In this document: positions 1 to 8,933 of the stretch, piece by piece
Layout: every line of letters begins with the position of its first letter
Numbering within the stretch: position 1 is the stretch's first letter
Source of the DNA: Lentisphaerota bacterium
Lineage (GTDB): Bacteria; Verrucomicrobiota; Kiritimatiellia; RFP12; UBA1067
Direction: 5' to 3'
NCBI GenBank assembly: GCA_012838435.1
Contig: DUPH01000087.1
Span: 1-40,290 of the forward strand
DNA: 40,290 bases
Position numbers and translations under genes: made by a program
The notes under the pieces: model-generated
The model's input: only the letters and a program-made list of their open reading frames with translations
Told to the model about the DNA's origin: nothing
Database searches by the model: none

Positions 1-245
1 CGCCGCTTTTTCGGCGTTCGACGTTCAGCGTTGGGCGTTCGGCGTTCACAAAACGGCGGCGTGGAACGCCGCCCGGACGGGCAGACGCTTGTCCCTCACG
101 GCTCTCCGCGAGCCCGTACACCGCGCATCGAAATCTCAATCGGCCTTTCACAGGGCGGGCGGGGACGTCCGCTCCCGACTGCGCACACGCAAACTACACA
201 CTAAACTCGCATGACCCCTGTCACCAACCGATTACACAATCAGGC
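1..245. repeat. Gene-free left edge with heptamer repeats and dispersed-repeat fragments
   Basis: No coding region is supported here. Positions 10-48 are a degenerate tandem array of 7-base units (GGCGTTC, GACGTTC, AGCGTTG and similar). About 64-110 resembles the longer repeat at 3775 and 10803 (the motif CAGACGCTTG). About 158-236 is a diverged copy of a segment that recurs inverted at 2443-2528 and directly at 11007-11090. These are direct observations; no function is known. Confidence 0.7.
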
Positions 246-274
246 TTGAAGGCATGCGTCTCTTCCGGTATTAT
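246..274 (+). promoter_or_regulatory. Candidate sigma70-type promoter for the ATPase gene
   Basis: A TTGAAG hexamer at 246-251 is followed after 17 bases by TATTAT at 269-274. A start point near 281 would give a leader of about 40 bases before the ATG at 321. Spacing is ideal and four of six bases match in the -35 box. It was found by eye only. Confidence 0.45.
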
Positions 275-320
275 ACTGACACTTATTTGCTAATTATCTT
301 TCAGTATGTTGAGGGATATT

Positions 321-1583
321 ATGGATAAATCGGCCATCAAGGGTCTTATCATTGAAAAACAGCGGGAGGTGCAGGAGGCGGAAATCATCCATCGCCCGCT
401 CGATTTGGAGCAGTCCGCCAACTACGTCTTCGTCGGGCTGCGACGGGCCGGCAAAACTTATTTGATGTATCAACACATCCAAGACCTGCTCAAAAGCGGA
501 AAGTGCGCCCCGGAGGACATTCTCTGTCTAAATTTTGAGGACGAACGTCTCGCAGGAATTGCGTCTTCCGATTTGAACACAATCCTCGACTGTTACCGTG
601 AGCTGTTCGACCGAAAGCCCCTGCTTTTTTGGGATGAGATCCAAAACGTAGACGGATGGGAAAAATTTGTCCGGCGGCTTGCCGACTCCAAGTACAGGGT
701 CTTTGTTTCCGGCAGCAATGCCAAAATGCTCAGCAAAGAGATCCACACGACGCTCGGGGGCCGATTTATCTGTAAGGAAGTATACCCGTTTTCGTTCCGG
801 GAATATCTGTGTTTCAACAAGCTGACCCTTACGGAAAATTGGGACGTCGACGGCGAGACGCGGGCACGTGTAGTCCGCCTTTTCGGCGATTATTTCCAGT
901 TCGGGGGATTTGCTGAAACGTTTTGCTTCAAAAACAAACGCGATTGGTTGAACTCGCTCTATCAAAAAATCCTACTTGGCGATATCATCCTCCGCAATGG
1001 CATTCGGAATGAAAACGCATTAAGACTGATGGTGCGGAAACTGGCCGAGAGCGTCATGCAACCCATGTCGCTGAACCGCCTGAAACATCTCCTCGACGCT
1101 TCGCATGCCCCGATCTCGCACAACACCCTTTCCGACTATCTCCGGTATCTCGAAGATGCCTACCTAATCTTCGGACTCCCCAATTACACAGCCAAATTCG
1201 CAGAGAAGGAAACCGTCAAAAAGAGATATTTCTGGGACAACGGTCTTCTCAATTTATTCCTCACCGACCCGTCGAGTCGGCTTTTGGAGAATCTTGTCGC
1301 ACTCACGTTAAGGAAACGTTACGGGGACAACCTCTTCCATTACCGGCGCCCGACATCCGAGGTGGATTTTTTCATCCCCTCTGAACATCTCGCCGTGCAA
1401 GCGTCGCTGACCCTCTTAGACCATGCGACAAAGCAACGAGAAATAAAAGCGTTACTTGAGCTTTCAAACGCCTTCGATGTCAGAAGGCTTGAACTTGTCA
1501 CACTCGACAACGAAGAGGACGTTCACATCAACGGTCGCCTGATCTCCATCATTCCCATCTGGAAGTGGCTGCTTTCAGAATGA
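321..1583 (+). CDS. AAA-family ATPase with C-terminal DUF4143-type domain
   Basis: A 420-residue protein of the AAA_14/DUF4143 family, abundant in gut and environmental bacteria and of unknown cellular role. A Walker A loop (GLRRAGKT, residues 39-46) is followed by NFEDER near 71-76. Walker B is LLFWDEIQ at 101-108, and a sensor-like SGSNAKML lies near 130. The C-terminal third carries EVDFF, typical of the nuclease-like fold in DUF4143 proteins. The ATG at 321 is preferred over one at 306 because GAGGG at 311-315 lies 6 bases upstream and the other start has no ribosome binding site. It stands alone and converges on truA, with a MITE-like element between the two stop codons. A paralogue of the same architecture lies at 19322-20722. 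Family assignment is firm; function is not. Confidence 0.85.
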   Translation: MDKSAIKGLIIEKQREVQEAEIIHRPLDLEQSANYVFVGLRRAGKTYLMYQHIQDLLKSGKCAPEDILCLNFEDERLAGIASSDLNTILDCYRELFDRKPLLFWDEIQNVDGWEKFVRRLADSKYRVFVSGSNAKMLSKEIHTTLGGRFICKEVYPFSFREYLCFNKLTLTENWDVDGETRARVVRLFGDYFQFGGFAETFCFKNKRDWLNSLYQKILLGDIILRNGIRNENALRLMVRKLAESVMQPMSLNRLKHLLDASHAPISHNTLSDYLRYLEDAYLIFGLPNYTAKFAEKETVKKRYFWDNGLLNLFLTDPSSRLLENLVALTLRKRYGDNLFHYRRPTSEVDFFIPSEHLAVQASLTLLDHATKQREIKALLELSNAFDVRRLELVTLDNEEDVHINGRLISIIPIWKWLLSE

Positions 1584-1590
1584 TCGCAGA

Positions 1591-1685
1591 GGCTCTTGCA
1601 AACCCCTCGTGGCATGGGCGTTCCGCCCATGAAACACGGGCAAGATGCCCGTGCCACACCTGCAAGCAAGAAGTCTTTCAAGAGC
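1591..1685. repeat. MITE-like dispersed element, copy A
   Basis: An element of about 95 bp bounded by GGCTCTTGCAAA and TTTCAAGAGC, which are imperfect terminal inverted repeats. Inside are two hairpins, CATGGGCG/CGCCCATG and CACGGGC/GCCCGTG, enclosed by GTGGC/GCCAC. It fills the gap between the convergent ATPase and truA stop codons, so it could act as a bidirectional terminator (inference). Other copies are at 33823, 37186 and 39121. Confidence 0.85.
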
Positions 1686-1693
1686 ACCCGCAG

Positions 1694-2467
1694 TCACCGA
1701 TACCAGACGCGCCACAGGAACAGGCCTTGCGGCGCGGCTGACGGCACACGCGCCTTGCGCGGCGCGCATGCGTCCAGCAACTCTTTGACCGCTTCCGGCG
1801 GTTCGGCCCCCTCGCCTACGCGCAGCAGAAAGCCCACCATGCTGCGCACCTGCTTGTAGAGGAACCCCTCACCGCTCACCCGAAAGGTAATCTCTTTGCC
1901 CCGGCGCGTAATCGTGAAACTGAAGATCGTGCGCACTGTGCTCTCGACCTCGCGCTGGGGGTTGGCCGTGAAGGAGGCGAAGTCGTGCCGCCCCACAAAA
2001 TACGCGGCCGCCGTGCGCATCGCCGCCACATCGAGCGGTCGATACACGTGAGTCGCGTAGAGCCGTTTGTCCGGCAATACCAACGTGTCGTTCCACACGA
2101 CGTACCGGTACTCCTTGCCGACCGCCGACCGCCGGGCATGAAAATCGGAACGCGCCAAGCTGACCTTAAGGATGCGGATGTCTTGTGGCAACCGCGAATT
2201 AAGCGCGCGTCCGATGGCCTCGGCCGACATCCGGCACGTCAGGTCCACATGCGCCACCTGGCCGCGCGCGTGTACGCTCCGGTCTGTGCGTCCGCTGCCG
2301 TGGACCTTGACGGAATGGCCAACAATCCCCTCCAAAACGTGCTCAATCGTCTGCTGCACACTCGGATGGTTCGGCTGCACCTGCCAGCCGGCGTAGGCGG
2401 TACCGTCATACGCGAGGGTCAGTTTGAAGCGCCGCGTAGGCGGCAATCGGTTAGTGACAGGGGTCAT
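1694..2467 (-). CDS. truA: tRNA pseudouridine(38-40) synthase TruA
   Basis: TruA isomerises uridines 38-40 in the tRNA anticodon arm. The 257-residue length is normal. The core begins with RRFKLTLAYDGTAYAGWQ near residues 12-29. The catalytic Asp is D62 in GSGRTDRSVHARGQ, a slight variant of the usual GRTDxGVHA. Later family segments FHARRSAVGKEYRY and GEGFLYKQVRSMVG are present. The gene follows manC with a 71-base gap and is probably co-transcribed. No good ribosome binding site precedes the ATG at 2467. The first eight codons fall inside a dispersed repeat that recurs at 211-235, so the true start is uncertain; a TTG at codon 8 is an alternative that still keeps the whole core. Confidence 0.95.
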   Translation of the reverse strand: MTPVTNRLPPTRRFKLTLAYDGTAYAGWQVQPNHPSVQQTIEHVLEGIVGHSVKVHGSGRTDRSVHARGQVAHVDLTCRMSAEAIGRALNSRLPQDIRILKVSLARSDFHARRSAVGKEYRYVVWNDTLVLPDKRLYATHVYRPLDVAAMRTAAAYFVGRHDFASFTANPQREVESTVRTIFSFTITRRGKEITFRVSGEGFLYKQVRSMVGFLLRVGEGAEPPEAVKELLDACAPRKARVPSAAPQGLFLWRVWYR

Positions 2468-2528
2468 GCGAGTCGAGTGCGTGTTTTGTGTGTGCGCAGT
2501 CGGGAGCGCGGGCGTCCCCGCCCGCAGA
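2443..2528 (-). repeat. Dispersed repeat overlapping the truA start
   Basis: Read on the minus strand, this segment begins with GCGGGCGGGGACGCCCGC, continues through CTCCCGACTGCGCACAC and ends across the truA ATG (ATGACCCCTGTCAC). The same order of words occurs on the plus strand at about 158-236, and in shorter form at 11007-11090. It shows that truA acquired its 5' end, or at least its leader, from a repeat family. Confidence 0.7.
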
Positions 2529-2538
2529 AAGTTGAAAG

Positions 2539-3621
2539 TTAAATGTACTTCGCGCCGTCAGGGCGATCCGCGATGCGACGCATCAGTTTTTTGACATCCT
2601 CCGCGCGCTCCTTCGGACAAATCAACGTGGCAGTGTCGGAGTGGACCACGATCAGGCCGTCCACTCCAATCAATGCGGTCAGCCGGTTCTCGGAGACCAC
2701 GATGTTGTTGACCGACTCGAAGGGCTCGCAGGCACCCACCACGACATTGCCGGCGGGGTCGGCTGTGAAGTGCCCGGCCACCGCCGGCCACGACCCTACG
2801 TCGTCCCATCCGAACGCGCCGCAGGCCATCATGATGTTGTCCACATGCTCCATCACCGCATAATCAACCGATATCGCACGCAACGAGGGGTAAAGATCGC
2901 CCATCACGGCGTCGAGATCGGTCGGCGTTTCGGCTGCGGAAACCGCCTCGGAGAGCTTTGCCAAATCCGGCGCGTGTTGTTCGAGCGCCGCCTGCATCAC
3001 TCCCGTCCGCCAGATGAACATTCCTGAGTTCCAGAAGAAATTGCCGCTCTCGACGTAGCGCGCCGCCGTGTAAGCGTCCGGCTTTTCGACAAAACGCGTC
3101 GCCTTATGGAACCGTGTCACCGTATTCATCTCCATAGCGTCGCCGGTTTCAATATAGCCGAACCCGGTCGCCGGGGCAGTTGGCTGAATGCCGATCGTCA
3201 CGATTGAATCCTGCTTGCGGGCCACCTGAACGGCATCCGCCAGCGTCTGGCGGAATGTCTCGCCGTCACTCATCAAGTGGTCGGCCGTCAGAATGCACGC
3301 GACGCCTTCGGGATCGCGCCGGTTCACCAAGCCGCAGGCCACCGCGACTGCCGGCGCGGTGTCACGCTTGCACGGCTCACCGACGATATTGGCGCGCGGC
3401 ACATTCCAGGCCGCCTCTGCCGTGTTCTCAACGAGGTGCTGCGCCGTGATGATAAAAATCCGGTCGGGCGGAATCAGCCCTTGCAGCCGTTCGACCGCCA
3501 GCGAGAGCAGCGGCCGTCCCCCGAACAACGAAATGAATTGCTTGGGACGCGCCTTTGTGCTGAGCGGCCAAAACCGCTCTCCGCTCCCGCCCGCCAAAAT
3601 CACCGCATACGCATGTTCCAT
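2539..3621 (-). CDS. manC: Mannose-1-phosphate guanylyltransferase
   Basis: The enzyme makes GDP-mannose from mannose-1-phosphate and GTP, a precursor for surface polysaccharides. Its 360 residues match the short form that lacks the C-terminal cupin (phosphomannose isomerase) domain. The nucleotidyltransferase signature is at the N-terminus (VILAGGSGERFWPLST, residues 7-22) and continues with KARPKQF. ILTADHLM and FVEKPDAYTA are the other usual motifs. The ATG at 3621 has AAGGAAG about 7 bases upstream. A TTGAAG-N16-TATGAT promoter precedes it at 3672-3699. truA follows. The product would feed the polysaccharide operon at 21026-28060 (inference). Confidence 0.93.
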   Translation of the reverse strand: MEHAYAVILAGGSGERFWPLSTKARPKQFISLFGGRPLLSLAVERLQGLIPPDRIFIITAQHLVENTAEAAWNVPRANIVGEPCKRDTAPAVAVACGLVNRRDPEGVACILTADHLMSDGETFRQTLADAVQVARKQDSIVTIGIQPTAPATGFGYIETGDAMEMNTVTRFHKATRFVEKPDAYTAARYVESGNFFWNSGMFIWRTGVMQAALEQHAPDLAKLSEAVSAAETPTDLDAVMGDLYPSLRAISVDYAVMEHVDNIMMACGAFGWDDVGSWPAVAGHFTADPAGNVVVGACEPFESVNNIVVSENRLTALIGVDGLIVVHSDTATLICPKERAEDVKKLMRRIADRPDGAKYI

Positions 3622-3671
3622 CCGTCAGCTTCCTTTCTTCTTGCAACTGCCTTGCCAGTTTTAGCACATGC

Positions 3672-3699
3672 ATCATAGCACAACGCGCCGGGGCTTCAA
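3672..3699 (-). promoter_or_regulatory. Candidate promoter of manC-truA
   Basis: On the minus strand TTGAAG (3699-3694) is followed after 16 bases by TATGAT (3677-3672), about 50 bases upstream of the manC ATG. Match and spacing are good for a sigma70-like promoter. Confidence 0.55.
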
Positions 3700-4001
3700 A
3701 TGGTAATCGGTTTTTAACGCCCAACGCCCAACGCTCAACTTCCAACGCGCAAGTGGGCGGTACATGCGCCGCCGGGCAAGCAGACGCTTGCCCCTCCCAA
3801 TGCTCCACAATGAAACCTGAAACCATCCTTCCGCACAGCGGAAGGCGGCTCGTGGGGACACTCGCCCTCCAAATCATTTTAATCATGTCGGGGAATGAAA
3901 CCGTGATACACGGGCAAGATGCCCGTGCCACACCCTTTGCAAGACACGTTGTGAACTTATTACCTATTACTTCTTACTTATTACTTCCTCCCCGCTATTC
4001 G
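3700..4001. repeat. Repeat-rich intergenic region
   Basis: No gene is supported. About 3716-3745 is a tandem array of heptamers of the AACGCCC type. 3775-3952 is a composite repeat of about 180 bp recurring at 10803-11005. It contains CAGACGCTTG, CTTCCGCACAGCGGAAG (a hairpin) and a core fragment of the MITE-like element (CACGGGCAAGATGCCCGTG). About 3957-4019 is another heptamer array of the TTATTAC/GCTATTC type that runs into the last codons of the LamG protein. Confidence 0.75.
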
Positions 4002-7000
4002 CTATTCGCTCGTTATTCGTACGTAAGTCGTAGCGCAACGGCGCGAAGCCAGCTCTCGCACACGGATTTGCCACAGGCCGCGCCGGTCGTTCGGAGCCAG
4101 ATCAAGCGTGAGCGCGAGCTGTCCGCGTTCGGCGCCGTAATACCCGCTCCACTCCGCCTGCGCGCCGGCCGGATCGAGGATCTCGACACGCACCGGTACC
4201 ACGGCATCGATCGGCTTTCCTTCCGCGTCTACCACAGAAACCGTACAAGGCAGACGACCGCCGAGACGCGCCTCTTGCGCGACGTCGATGCGCACGGCAT
4301 CGATGGCGCGTTCCGTGACCATCAACACGCAGCCGTCGCAGGGACCGAAAGTACGCGCAACGCTCAGCCGCCCATCCTGCACTTTCGCATCCAAGATGCG
4401 CCCTTCCGTCAGGTCGTACACATGCCCCGAGGGACGCGTCAACGACAGCACGGCCTCTGTCGGCAAGCCGTTCTCCATCACCAAACCATGCTGCCCGACG
4501 TAATCGCCGAACTCGCGCCGGTCATTGACAGCAAAGAGGTAATCGGTAGAGCCGTACGAACGGCAGCGGGGCACCACGTCGGGCGTTGAGGCGTCGCAAT
4601 AACGCCGGTAACGCGCGTCGAGCGCCGCACGCAACTCGGCGGATTTGGCGATCAAAGCGGCGCGGTCCTCGTCCGCCTTGCGCGTCCGCGTGTAACTCGC
4701 GAGCGTGATGTCGGCGCGGATGGCCGGGCAGAGGCGTTCATCGCCCACCACCACTCCGCCCCGCGCCTGAAACGCCTTGACCGCAGCCGCCACATCGGCC
4801 GTCAGCACATCGCAGTCCATCATGACCAACACGCGGTACTTGTCCAATCCGTGTGCCTTCACGGTTTCATCGTAGATGATCTCAGGTTGGAGATGCGCCC
4901 ACAGCAACATCTGATAGGCGTCGCCGGACCACCCGCCGCCCCATCCGTAAGTTCCGCGCCGCGCGAACATCTGCGACGCGAAGCTTTCCAGAAATGCAAC
5001 ATCGCTGGGCCGGTCGGGGACTTGCAGCAAGGTGGGTCCCAGCGGCTCCACGACCTCTTTGATCAGGCGGCGCAGCTCATGCTGCGTCTGCGGATGGGTG
5101 TAACGGTAGGAGCCTTCACCACTCTGCGGCACCAACGATCCCCAGCCATGATACATGATGCCGCGCACCGGCCTGGCCAGTTTGGTCCAGAACGCTTCAC
5201 GCAGATGCATGGGCGCGATGGTCGGGAATGCCGCATCGGGATCGGTGTCCTCCCACGGCGAGGCGGGTGCTTTTCTGACCTCGTCTCCTTTGGCGATCGG
5301 TGCCGTCTGCGAGCGGTACCAGATGATCTGGGTCATCTTCATGACCTGTTGCGGCTGAGCGGCACCGCGCGCCATGGCAAATAGTTCGTCGGTCGCCACG
5401 CCGATGCGGATCGGATCGGGATAGGAGTAGGTCCACTGCGACAGGATATCCGCGCTCCCGCCGCTTCCGTAGACGCTCGCCACACGCACCGCCGGATCGT
5501 GGAATGTCCAAAGTCCTTCCCGCCCGGTCGACCGGAGCCCCCGGTGCAACTCGGAGTTCATGCGGTTCCAGCCGTCGCCCTCTTTCCAATACCAAGAGAG
5601 GAAGCGCAAAAGCGGATGGTCATCAGGGATCACCCTGTCAGACGGGAAGTCGCTCAGCTTGATGTACTCCACACCGTTCTTGTTCGGTGCATTCGTTGGA
5701 TAGTCAGAACCGGTCGCGCGCTGGCACGCCTCGCGGTCATGCGCGTGCCAGCAGACGTTTGCGCCGTCACGCACCTCGGTATGCAGCAGAGCTGCCTGCC
5801 AGGCCGGAAAGTCGCTGTAGGCCTGCGCCACCGACGCGCCTACATTGAAGGCGAACGTCTGCATTTCGGGGAACGCCGCACAGAGCGCCGGTCTGTTGTC
5901 GTTGCTGACGCCCTTGCGATCCACGCGCCGGAACTCCGGCTTGGCGTTGGCCGCCCAGTGACCGGGCGAGAGCGTCGCGATGATGCCGACATCATGCGCC
6001 AGCGCGGTGTCCAGCATCTGCTTGACCGCCGCGACGCGCTCAGGCGTCTCGGGCTCAACCGGCTGCCCCGCGTCAAAGATGCGCTTGAAATCCGCGCCGA
6101 ACCCCAGACAGTGCGTGAACCCGATTTCCGTCAGGCGCGGTAGCTCGCGCATGACGTTGCCCGCTCCGTAAAGGCCCCATATCACTACCGGCATGCGCGG
6201 TGGACGACGCGGCATCAGCGTGAACGTCACGCTCTCTTCGCTCACATAAGGATCGCTCGCCTCCTTCAAAGGGGTCTCGACGCGCAGTCGTAGTGTATAA
6301 CTGCCGGGACGCAGCGCCGTATCGACCGGCACCTCGATCGTCCGGCTCTCACCCGCCGCGAGTTCTGGTATCTGGTGGTGCGCGGCTTCGCGTCCCTCGA
6401 CCGTGCAGAGCACAGAGATGTTGTGCGCGGCCTCACGCTGGGCATTGGCCAGTTTGAAACGCAAGGCCGGCGTCTTTTCCATACGCACAAACACGCTGCG
6501 GTCGGATGTCAGGGCCAATGTGACCGGACGAAACTCCAACGCGCCTTGACATAGACGTACCTGCGTCAGGTATCCCGGAAAGCCATGATAGTAGCTGCCG
6601 ATGCGGTCGCCGATGGAGAGCGGATGACCGCCCGACGCGATACGCCCGCGTCCCGTCCGGGTGACCGTCCCCTGCGCGGTGCCGTCCCTGAAAAACCGCA
6701 CGGTGCCAGCGCCGTCGTAGGTGACCGCGAGATGCGTCCAGATGTTCGTCGCAAACACCGAGGGCTCCGAACTATACACTTCCGAATCGTCGCCGAAACC
6801 GAGCCGCAGATAGGCGCGCCGCTGACCGCTTTTATCGGCGGCTCCCAGCGTCCATTGGTAATCCGTGTGCGCCACGTACTTCTTGTCGATCAAGAACGCT
6901 TCGGGATAATCGACAAATTCAGGCTTCGGCTTGATCCACATCTCCAGCGTGAACGCGCCCCGGGGCGAGAGCGAGGTGTGGTTGGCGACGACGGCCGCGT

Positions 7001-7268
7001 GGCGTTTGTCTTCCACCGGCCAACCGCAGAACGACTCTAGGCAGGAACCCCAACGGGCATCCGGCACCAGCACGGTGCCGTGCAGCACCGCGTCGCGTCC
7101 CTTGCCCGATGCATCCTTCAGATCCGCGAAGGTCCACAGCCCCACCACCTTCTCGCCGGTCGCATCCGCGCCCGTGTAGGGCGACAGCCAATTCTCGCAC
7201 GGCTGCTCCGCGCGCAGCATCCACACCGACACCGCCAGCGCACACGTCAATCTGACACCGTTTTTCAT
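4002..7268 (-). CDS. Large secreted LamG-domain protein, possible glycoside hydrolase
   Basis: A 1088-residue exported protein. The ATG at 7268 is chosen because GGAGGA lies about 6 bases upstream and the product then opens with a signal peptide (MKNGVRLTCALAVSVWMLRA). Residues about 42-245 form a LamG/concanavalin-like domain (FTLEMWIKPKPEF, WTHLAVTYDGAGTVRFFRDG). About 250-360 looks like a beta-sandwich. From about 365 a long region resembles the barrel of glycoside hydrolases, with IMYHGWGSLVP and then a Rossmann-like segment with YRVLVMMDCDVLT, as in GH42-like trimerisation domains. A beta-rich tail follows. It starts 23 bases after the metallophosphoesterase gene, so the two are probably one operon. 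Substrate unknown; enzyme class is inference. Confidence 0.75.
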   Translation of the reverse strand: MKNGVRLTCALAVSVWMLRAEQPCENWLSPYTGADATGEKVVGLWTFADLKDASGKGRDAVLHGTVLVPDARWGSCLESFCGWPVEDKRHAAVVANHTSLSPRGAFTLEMWIKPKPEFVDYPEAFLIDKKYVAHTDYQWTLGAADKSGQRRAYLRLGFGDDSEVYSSEPSVFATNIWTHLAVTYDGAGTVRFFRDGTAQGTVTRTGRGRIASGGHPLSIGDRIGSYYHGFPGYLTQVRLCQGALEFRPVTLALTSDRSVFVRMEKTPALRFKLANAQREAAHNISVLCTVEGREAAHHQIPELAAGESRTIEVPVDTALRPGSYTLRLRVETPLKEASDPYVSEESVTFTLMPRRPPRMPVVIWGLYGAGNVMRELPRLTEIGFTHCLGFGADFKRIFDAGQPVEPETPERVAAVKQMLDTALAHDVGIIATLSPGHWAANAKPEFRRVDRKGVSNDNRPALCAAFPEMQTFAFNVGASVAQAYSDFPAWQAALLHTEVRDGANVCWHAHDREACQRATGSDYPTNAPNKNGVEYIKLSDFPSDRVIPDDHPLLRFLSWYWKEGDGWNRMNSELHRGLRSTGREGLWTFHDPAVRVASVYGSGGSADILSQWTYSYPDPIRIGVATDELFAMARGAAQPQQVMKMTQIIWYRSQTAPIAKGDEVRKAPASPWEDTDPDAAFPTIAPMHLREAFWTKLARPVRGIMYHGWGSLVPQSGEGSYRYTHPQTQHELRRLIKEVVEPLGPTLLQVPDRPSDVAFLESFASQMFARRGTYGWGGGWSGDAYQMLLWAHLQPEIIYDETVKAHGLDKYRVLVMMDCDVLTADVAAAVKAFQARGGVVVGDERLCPAIRADITLASYTRTRKADEDRAALIAKSAELRAALDARYRRYCDASTPDVVPRCRSYGSTDYLFAVNDRREFGDYVGQHGLVMENGLPTEAVLSLTRPSGHVYDLTEGRILDAKVQDGRLSVARTFGPCDGCVLMVTERAIDAVRIDVAQEARLGGRLPCTVSVVDAEGKPIDAVVPVRVEILDPAGAQAEWSGYYGAERGQLALTLDLAPNDRRGLWQIRVRELASRRCATTYVRITSE

Positions 7269-7291
7269 ACGTTTCCTCCGCCAGTCGGTTC

Positions 7292-8725
7292 TCAAGCGAT
7301 TTTAACCAATTCGGATGCGATCGGCCTCCCCTTGGCCCCAAAACACTCAATCGGGCGCACTGTGAAACGGTAAGGCCCTTTCAACGTCAGGTCTTTACTC
7401 AGGAACGTGCAAAGCCCGGATCGATGGAATGACGGTTCGTCGAGGCTGTAGAAGTCCGGCGCGAGTACGCGCCGCTGCGCCTGTATGAGATCCACTCCAT
7501 CCGCTTCAAGCGCCGCCGTGACCTCATACTCGAACACACGACATTTGTTCTTCGTTTCTGCATGAGGGAAGGTTACATCGACAAACTCGGCGCCTTCTCC
7601 GTTCTTACGTATTGCAACGGAGACCTTCGCTCCCGAGGCAAACTCCGGGGCCACGCGCGCCGCGCGGCGCACAGCAAAGTCGAAGGGTTTCTTTTCGGCG
7701 ACAGGAAGCGGCAAAACCCATTTGTCTCCCAACGCCATGCCAGAAATGAAATCAAGGCGATCAATGTCAATGCGGTCGTCATAGACCGTCACGAACTGCC
7801 CCTGACGGCACTGCGACAGCCCCAGTGCTTTCATGCGGCGCGCACGCTTCTCCCCTGTATAGCCGAAAGCGTTGTCGCGCCCGTTTTCGCGCAAGGCGTA
7901 CTCGTTGCTCCCGTAGTAGAGCGACGACGCATTGATCGAAGTAAAAGCCCCCTGCCAGATCGACCGCTCATCTGTAAGTGAATAATGCGAATGCCCGGAG
8001 AAGGCCACGGCATTCGGAAATGCTGCAAGCGCACGCGTGGAACGTCCGTCGTCATGCCCCCACGCCCAAGGGCCCATAACTGTATCCTTCGGATGCTCGT
8101 GTTGCGTGTAGAAAAATGGCAGCGACGGATCGATTTCCTTCGCATGCGCCTTCATGAACTCCTCGATCCGGATACCGCCATCGGACTTCTCCCAATGCGC
8201 CCCGATAACCGGATATCCCTTGACGGTCTTCATCCAGATGGGCTGGAAGTCTTCGTGGAACAGCCTACGCCAGGTCTTTTGGCGGACATCGGCATAACCG
8301 ATGGCATCGGCCAGACGAGCCTGCTCGTCCGTTGAAGGTGACCGATAGTGGGGATTTCGCCAGCCGTCGACACAATGGTTGCCGAGGACGAAAAGGTGTT
8401 CGACGGGACGTCCATCCGGTGCCTTGCCATTGGGAAAGACGGAGTACCAGACATTCGCGCAAATCTCGAGTTCCGCGACACGGCCTGTATCGGCGATGTC
8501 ACCCGCCAGAAGCACCGCATCCACTCCTCGATCCCTGAAATATTCGAGAGCCTTCCGAAACATCTCACCCTGCTCTGGTTTGTCACAGCGGATGTGTATG
8601 TCACTGAGAACGCCCATGCGCAGGCGTTCCTTCCCCGAACCGTCCGCCCATGCTGCGCCACCGCCGCAACAGGCGGCCCCAAACAAAGTCGCAGACTTCA
8701 CAAAGTTTCTTCGAGAGATTTTCAT
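7292..8725 (-). CDS. Tat-exported calcineurin-like metallophosphoesterase
   Basis: A 477-residue phosphoesterase with a dinuclear metal site. The start at 8725 yields a twin-arginine signal (SRRNFVK, residues 4-10, then a short hydrophobic stretch). All metallophosphoesterase blocks are present: SDIH (41-44), AGDIAD (74-79), LGNH (114-117), a later TQHEHP, and FSGHSHYS. The C-terminal part of about 150 residues is beta-rich and typical of exported PVC members. It is likely periplasmic or surface-exposed. The substrate cannot be read from sequence. The LamG gene follows 23 bases later and probably shares its transcript. A TTGACC-N17-TAATGT promoter lies upstream. Confidence 0.88.
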   Translation of the reverse strand: MKISRRNFVKSATLFGAACCGGGAAWADGSGKERLRMGVLSDIHIRCDKPEQGEMFRKALEYFRDRGVDAVLLAGDIADTGRVAELEICANVWYSVFPNGKAPDGRPVEHLFVLGNHCVDGWRNPHYRSPSTDEQARLADAIGYADVRQKTWRRLFHEDFQPIWMKTVKGYPVIGAHWEKSDGGIRIEEFMKAHAKEIDPSLPFFYTQHEHPKDTVMGPWAWGHDDGRSTRALAAFPNAVAFSGHSHYSLTDERSIWQGAFTSINASSLYYGSNEYALRENGRDNAFGYTGEKRARRMKALGLSQCRQGQFVTVYDDRIDIDRLDFISGMALGDKWVLPLPVAEKKPFDFAVRRAARVAPEFASGAKVSVAIRKNGEGAEFVDVTFPHAETKNKCRVFEYEVTAALEADGVDLIQAQRRVLAPDFYSLDEPSFHRSGLCTFLSKDLTLKGPYRFTVRPIECFGAKGRPIASELVKIA

Positions 8726-8795
8726 AGCCTTATTCCTGACCTGCCAAGTTCTTTCACAAAGTGAACCAGCGAGACACCGGCCCCGCGTCCAGTAT

Positions 8796-8824
8796 ACATT
8801 ATGCGAGGGAGAAAGATGGGTCAA
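8796..8824 (-). promoter_or_regulatory. Candidate promoter of the metallophosphoesterase operon
   Basis: On the minus strand TTGACC (8824-8819) is followed after 17 bases by TAATGT (8801-8796), about 70 bases before the ATG. A TATACT closer in is the better -10 hexamer but sits 22 bases from the -35 box. Confidence 0.35.
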
Positions 8825-8866
8825 CCCCTAAACTCACCGCATCACCGAAACCAAAACCGATTGGGG

Positions 8867-8895
8867 TTGCAGGAGTTTCACAGGCTTTGTACAGT
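8867..8895 (+). promoter_or_regulatory. Candidate promoter of the lipoprotein gene
   Basis: TTGCAG at 8867-8872 is followed after 17 bases by TACAGT at 8890-8895, leaving a leader of about 32 bases before the ATG at 8934. The match is weak but correctly placed in the divergent intergenic region. Confidence 0.3.
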
Positions 8896-8933
8896 ACGAT
8901 CGTTCATTTGGCACCAAAAAAGGAGCGCTAAAA

